Assembly (NCBI RefSeq): GCF_900112985.1
Contig: NZ_FONS01000001.1
Span: forward strand, 1-64,000
DNA length: 64,000 nucleotides
Direction of reading: 5' to 3'
From: Pedobacter antarcticus
GTDB taxonomy: Bacteria; Bacteroidota; Bacteroidia; Sphingobacteriales; Sphingobacteriaceae
The position numbers and the translations under genes are program-made. Of the stretch, positions 62,060 to 64,000 are shown in pieces (positions within the stretch are counted from its first letter, which is position 1; each line of letters begins with the position of its first letter). The notes beneath the pieces are model-generated. The model saw nothing but the letters and a program-made list of their open reading frames with translations. It searched no databases and was not told where the DNA came from.

Positions 62060-62377
62060 ATGCAACTATTTAAGTATATCGACAGAATTAATCTGATTGA
62101 TAAGTTAATAAAGCAAAGAAGAACCGGAACCCCAAGTGAATTGGCTAAAAGATTAAACATTTCGGTATCCAGATTAGCAAGGATGGTAGAGTATATGAAA
62201 ATTAAAGGTGCGCCGATATGTTTCGATAGAATCTGCTGTAGTTATTACTATAAATATGAATATTCATTCCAGATCAAAATCCAGATTGAATCCATTGAAG
62301 AAGCCGATCTAAAAGCCATATCTGCTGGTCAATCTTTTTTTTCAAATAATTTTCCCAATGCTTTTTTTGTGCATTGA
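62060..62377 (+). CDS. Small HTH protein inside the peptide-export operon
   Basis: A 105-residue protein. Residues 1-50 form an HTH_11/DeoR-type winged helix (IDRINLIDKLIKQRRTGTPS, LAKRLNISVSRLARMVEYM). The C-terminal half (CFDRICCSYYYKYEYSFQIK) holds a cysteine group and resembles no domain I know. I start it at ATG 62060 (MQLFKYIDRI); the frame extends to a TTG overlapping the TolC stop, but that part is not HTH-like. Its place before the structural peptide genes suggests control of peptide expression, perhaps through the palindrome at 62396. Confidence 0.75.
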   Translation: MQLFKYIDRINLIDKLIKQRRTGTPSELAKRLNISVSRLARMVEYMKIKGAPICFDRICCSYYYKYEYSFQIKIQIESIEEADLKAISAGQSFFSNNFPNAFFVH

Positions 62378-62395
62378 GTAAAGCTAATTTAGATA

Positions 62396-62407
62396 TGTTG
62401 ATCAACA
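62396..62407. promoter_or_regulatory. 12-bp palindrome before the peptide genes
   Basis: TGTTGATCAACA is a perfect palindrome 58 bases before the first double-glycine peptide gene and 19 bases after the HTH gene stop. A binding site for the HTH protein is the natural guess. No terminator features accompany it. Confidence 0.4.
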
Positions 62408-62464
62408 CAAGGGAATTTCGAAAACCTTTAACAGAGTAGAAACTTAAATTTTAAATTAAAAAAA

Positions 62465-62653
62465 ATGGAAAATTTACAATTAGCGACATTAAACGTAGAG
62501 GAATTAGATTCAGACAATTTAATGAACACTGACGGAGGTTTTATTCCTCTTGTAATTTGGGGTGTTTCATTTACAGCTGCACAGGTAGCTGGTGGTGCGG
62601 GTGCAGTTTTTCTAGCCGGAATGGGCATAGGCGCCGCAGTAGCCGCACAATAA
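62465..62653 (+). CDS. Double-glycine leader peptide, bacteriocin-like (peptide A)
   Basis: A 62-residue precursor. The leader, residues 1-25, is acidic and ends in TDGG, the C39 cleavage mark, with spaced hydrophobic leader residues (LATLNVEEL, NLM). The predicted mature peptide has 37 residues, begins FIPLVIWG and continues through a glycine/alanine core (VAGGAGAVFLAGMGIGAAVA) with GxxxG-like spacing; it has no cysteine and no charged residue. That composition suits a membrane-inserting class II bacteriocin or an exported signal. An A-rich stretch precedes the ATG. Confidence 0.85.
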   Translation: MENLQLATLNVEELDSDNLMNTDGGFIPLVIWGVSFTAAQVAGGAGAVFLAGMGIGAAVAAQ

Positions 62654-62693
62654 TTTAAAAATTAACCTATTTTATCATTTAAACCTAATACCT

Positions 62694-62882
62694 ATGAATT
62701 CATTAGAAGCAATTGATGAGAAAATCTTTTCTTTAAATAGTTTAAGTCAGGAAGAACTGACGGAAACGGAAGGCGGAATTGCTCCTCTTCTTGTAGTTGG
62801 CGCAATCTATGTAGGATCTGCTGTTGCAGGGGGTCTTGCCGGGTACGGCTTGTATAAAGCTCTGGACTGGGCATTAAATTAA
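62694..62882 (+). CDS. Double-glycine leader peptide, bacteriocin-like (peptide B)
   Basis: A 62-residue precursor, 40 bases after peptide A. Leader residues 1-28 end in ETEGG (with FSLNSLSQEEL hydrophobic positions). The predicted mature peptide has 34 residues, starts IAPLLVVG and shares the xxPL-hydrophobic-G start and glycine core (SAVAGGLAGYG) with peptide A, then ends with a distinct amphipathic tail (YKALDWALN). Related but non-identical paired peptides encoded together are typical of two-peptide (class IIb) bacteriocins. Activity is not established. Confidence 0.85.
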   Translation: MNSLEAIDEKIFSLNSLSQEELTETEGGIAPLLVVGAIYVGSAVAGGLAGYGLYKALDWALN

Positions 62883-62900
62883 AAACTAAAATATATTATT

Positions 62901-63005
62901 ATGGATTTAATAAAAAATAAAAAGAACGTAATCACATTTGCTTTTTGGATTTTCTTAGTATCCATGTTAATAGGAGCTTATGTAGCTTATAATTCACACA
63001 TGTAG
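62901..63005 (+). CDS. 34-residue single-pass membrane peptide, candidate immunity protein
   Basis: A short frame from ATG 62901 to TAG 63003-63005, 18 bases after peptide B. A lysine-rich start (DLIKNKKN) is followed by one hydrophobic helix (FAFWIFLVSMLIGAYVAY) and a short tail. There is no double-glycine motif, so it is not a third substrate. A small positively flanked membrane peptide directly after bacteriocin genes is the usual layout for an immunity protein. It could alternatively be a transport accessory. It is followed by the operon terminator. Confidence 0.55.
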   Translation: MDLIKNKKNVITFAFWIFLVSMLIGAYVAYNSHM

Positions 63006-63031
63006 GGTTTATTCCCAAAATGTGTATTTAA

Positions 63032-63063
63032 CGAAAAGCAGGGTTTTATTACCCTGCTTTTCG
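63032..63063 (+). terminator. Terminator of the peptide operon
   Basis: CGAAAAGCAGGG (63032-63043) pairs perfectly with CCCTGCTTTTCG (63052-63063), a 12-bp stem with an 8-base loop. It follows the last small gene by 26 bases and defines the right end of the operon. Confidence 0.85.
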
Positions 63064-63133
63064 TATTTAAGGACCAATCCCCAGCATATTTGAGTCAAAA
63101 AATGTATCTTATCAAGACTTACCAGTATATACT

Positions 63134-63958
63134 ATGAAAATTGACAGAGATTTAAAGCTTGCGGTATTAATTGATGCCGATAATGTACCCTACGCCAACG
63201 TAAAAGAAATGTTCGAAGAGATTGCAAAATATGGTACACCAACTTTTAAAAGAATCTATGCCGATTGGACAAAACCAACCGTTTCAGGTTGGAAAAAAGT
63301 TCTGCTGGAAAATGCAATTACGCCTATCCAGCAGTATAGTTATTCAAGTGGAAAAAACTCGAGTGATAGTGCACTTATTATCGACGCCATGGATATTCTT
63401 TATACCGGTAAAGTTGATGGTTTTTGTATTGTGTCAAGCGACAGCGACTTTACCCGTCTGGCAACAAGGCTTAGGGAAGCAGGAATGAAAGTGATTGGTA
63501 TAGGAGAAAAAAAGACTTTGCTCCCATTTATTACAGCATGCGATAAGTTTATTTACATAGAAATTCTTAACCGAAATCCGGTTCCATCAGAAGAGGTTAG
63601 TTCGTCTCCGGAAACATCAATTAATAAGACAACTGCAATACAGCCACTGAATAAAGTAGACCCATCAATTATTAAATTATTCACGGACAGTATAACAGAT
63701 TTGGCAGACGAGGACGGATGGGCATATCTTGGTGATTTAGGCAACCTTATGATTAAGAAAAAACCTGACTTTGATTCCAGGAACTATGGATTTTCAAAAC
63801 TGCTTCCGCTGATTAAAAGCACGAACCGTTTTGAAGTAGATGAAAGAGATAGTGGTAAGCCAAATATCAAACATATATATATTAAAAAGCTTACCAGCGC
63901 TACCGAAAAAGTAACCAAACAACGCAGAAATGGCCGGAAAAGGGATTCAGGTACATAG
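63134..63958 (+). CDS. NYN-domain (LabA/PIN-like) protein with OST-HTH domain
   Basis: A 274-residue protein. N-terminal NYN domain, residues 8-150: VLIDADNVPYANV with the first acidic pair, SSDSALIIDAMDIL, and FCIVSSDSDFTRLATRLRE with the conserved SSDSDF metal site. C-terminal OST-HTH/LOTUS domain, about 180-260: GWAYLGDLGNLMIKKKPDF and YGFSKLLPLIKS. Proteins with this pair are predicted RNA-binding nucleases related to LabA and MARF1; in bacteria the role is unclear. It lies after the bacteriocin operon terminator and so is a separate unit. The last 42 bases of the window hold nothing I can name. Confidence 0.88.
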   Translation: MKIDRDLKLAVLIDADNVPYANVKEMFEEIAKYGTPTFKRIYADWTKPTVSGWKKVLLENAITPIQQYSYSSGKNSSDSALIIDAMDILYTGKVDGFCIVSSDSDFTRLATRLREAGMKVIGIGEKKTLLPFITACDKFIYIEILNRNPVPSEEVSSSPETSINKTTAIQPLNKVDPSIIKLFTDSITDLADEDGWAYLGDLGNLMIKKKPDFDSRNYGFSKLLPLIKSTNRFEVDERDSGKPNIKHIYIKKLTSATEKVTKQRRNGRKRDSGT

Positions 63959-64000
63959 ACCTGAATTATACCAGTTCCGGTGCTTCATTTCCTGAAAGGC

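Noticed and set aside
1..64000. CRISPR array, rRNA, tRNA or intact insertion sequence
   Set aside because: No regularly spaced repeats, no rRNA or tRNA sequence that I could recognise, and no transposase gene were found; the serine recombinase is the only mobility-type enzyme.

Overview
The window looks like chromosomal DNA of a low-GC Bacteroidota, most likely a Sphingobacteriaceae member close to Pedobacter. Start codons are preceded by A-rich stretches rather than strong Shine-Dalgarno sequences. Several upstream regions carry the Bacteroidota -7 box TAnnTTTG. The gene content fits the group: many AraC, LytTR and HxlR regulators, ImuA-ImuB-DnaE2, and double-glycine peptides beside a C39 ABC exporter. 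Genus is an inference. No rRNA, tRNA or CRISPR array was seen.

Region 1 (1-3460) is an accessory, defence-like stretch. It holds two oppositely oriented restriction-modification specificity cassettes (TaqI-like C-terminal domains) linked by a perfect 29-bp inverted repeat, a truncated extra cassette sharing a 23-bp direct repeat, and a serine recombinase next door. A 59-residue protein and a nucleotidyltransferase-fold protein follow, lying between two near-identical 28-bp direct repeats.

Region 2 (3460-18230) mixes redox and regulatory genes: HxlR with two flavin-dependent monooxygenases and an SDR around a twin palindromic operator; an MqsR-family toxin with a Panacea/SocA-type antitoxin; a Tat-exported Gfo/Idh/MocA oxidoreductase; an ECF sigma factor with a small zinc-type anti-sigma protein; an AbiC-like membrane protein; thioredoxin and MsrB; and an AraC-DUF417-SMP-30 set.

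Region 3 (18500-42020) is ordinary accessory metabolism and regulation: lipoproteins, a B12-binding radical SAM protein, an esterase, a beta-lactamase-fold hydrolase, an HD hydrolase, RpiA, an S41 protease, a LytS/LytTR two-component pair, an MFS exporter with divergent AraC, an ABC exporter with divergent TetR, a thioredoxin-reductase-like protein, a cysteine-rich Crp/Fnr protein, a ClC channel and a dienelactone hydrolase.

Region 4 (42085-48435) is the damage-tolerance cassette imuA-imuB-dnaE2 with a divergent XRE-S24 (LexA-like) regulator and a 27-bp inverted-repeat operator between them. Region 5 (48458-56390) is an RND tripartite efflux operon, then DinB and a YafY/WYL regulator.

Region 6 (57400-63063) is the most striking: one operon encoding an HlyD-type adaptor, a C39-peptidase ABC exporter, a TolC-like outer-membrane protein, a small HTH protein, two 62-residue double-glycine-leader peptides with related glycine-rich cores, and a 34-residue single-pass membrane peptide, closed by a 12-bp-stem terminator. 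It reads as a complete export and production unit for a two-peptide bacteriocin or signal. A NYN/OST-HTH protein ends the window.
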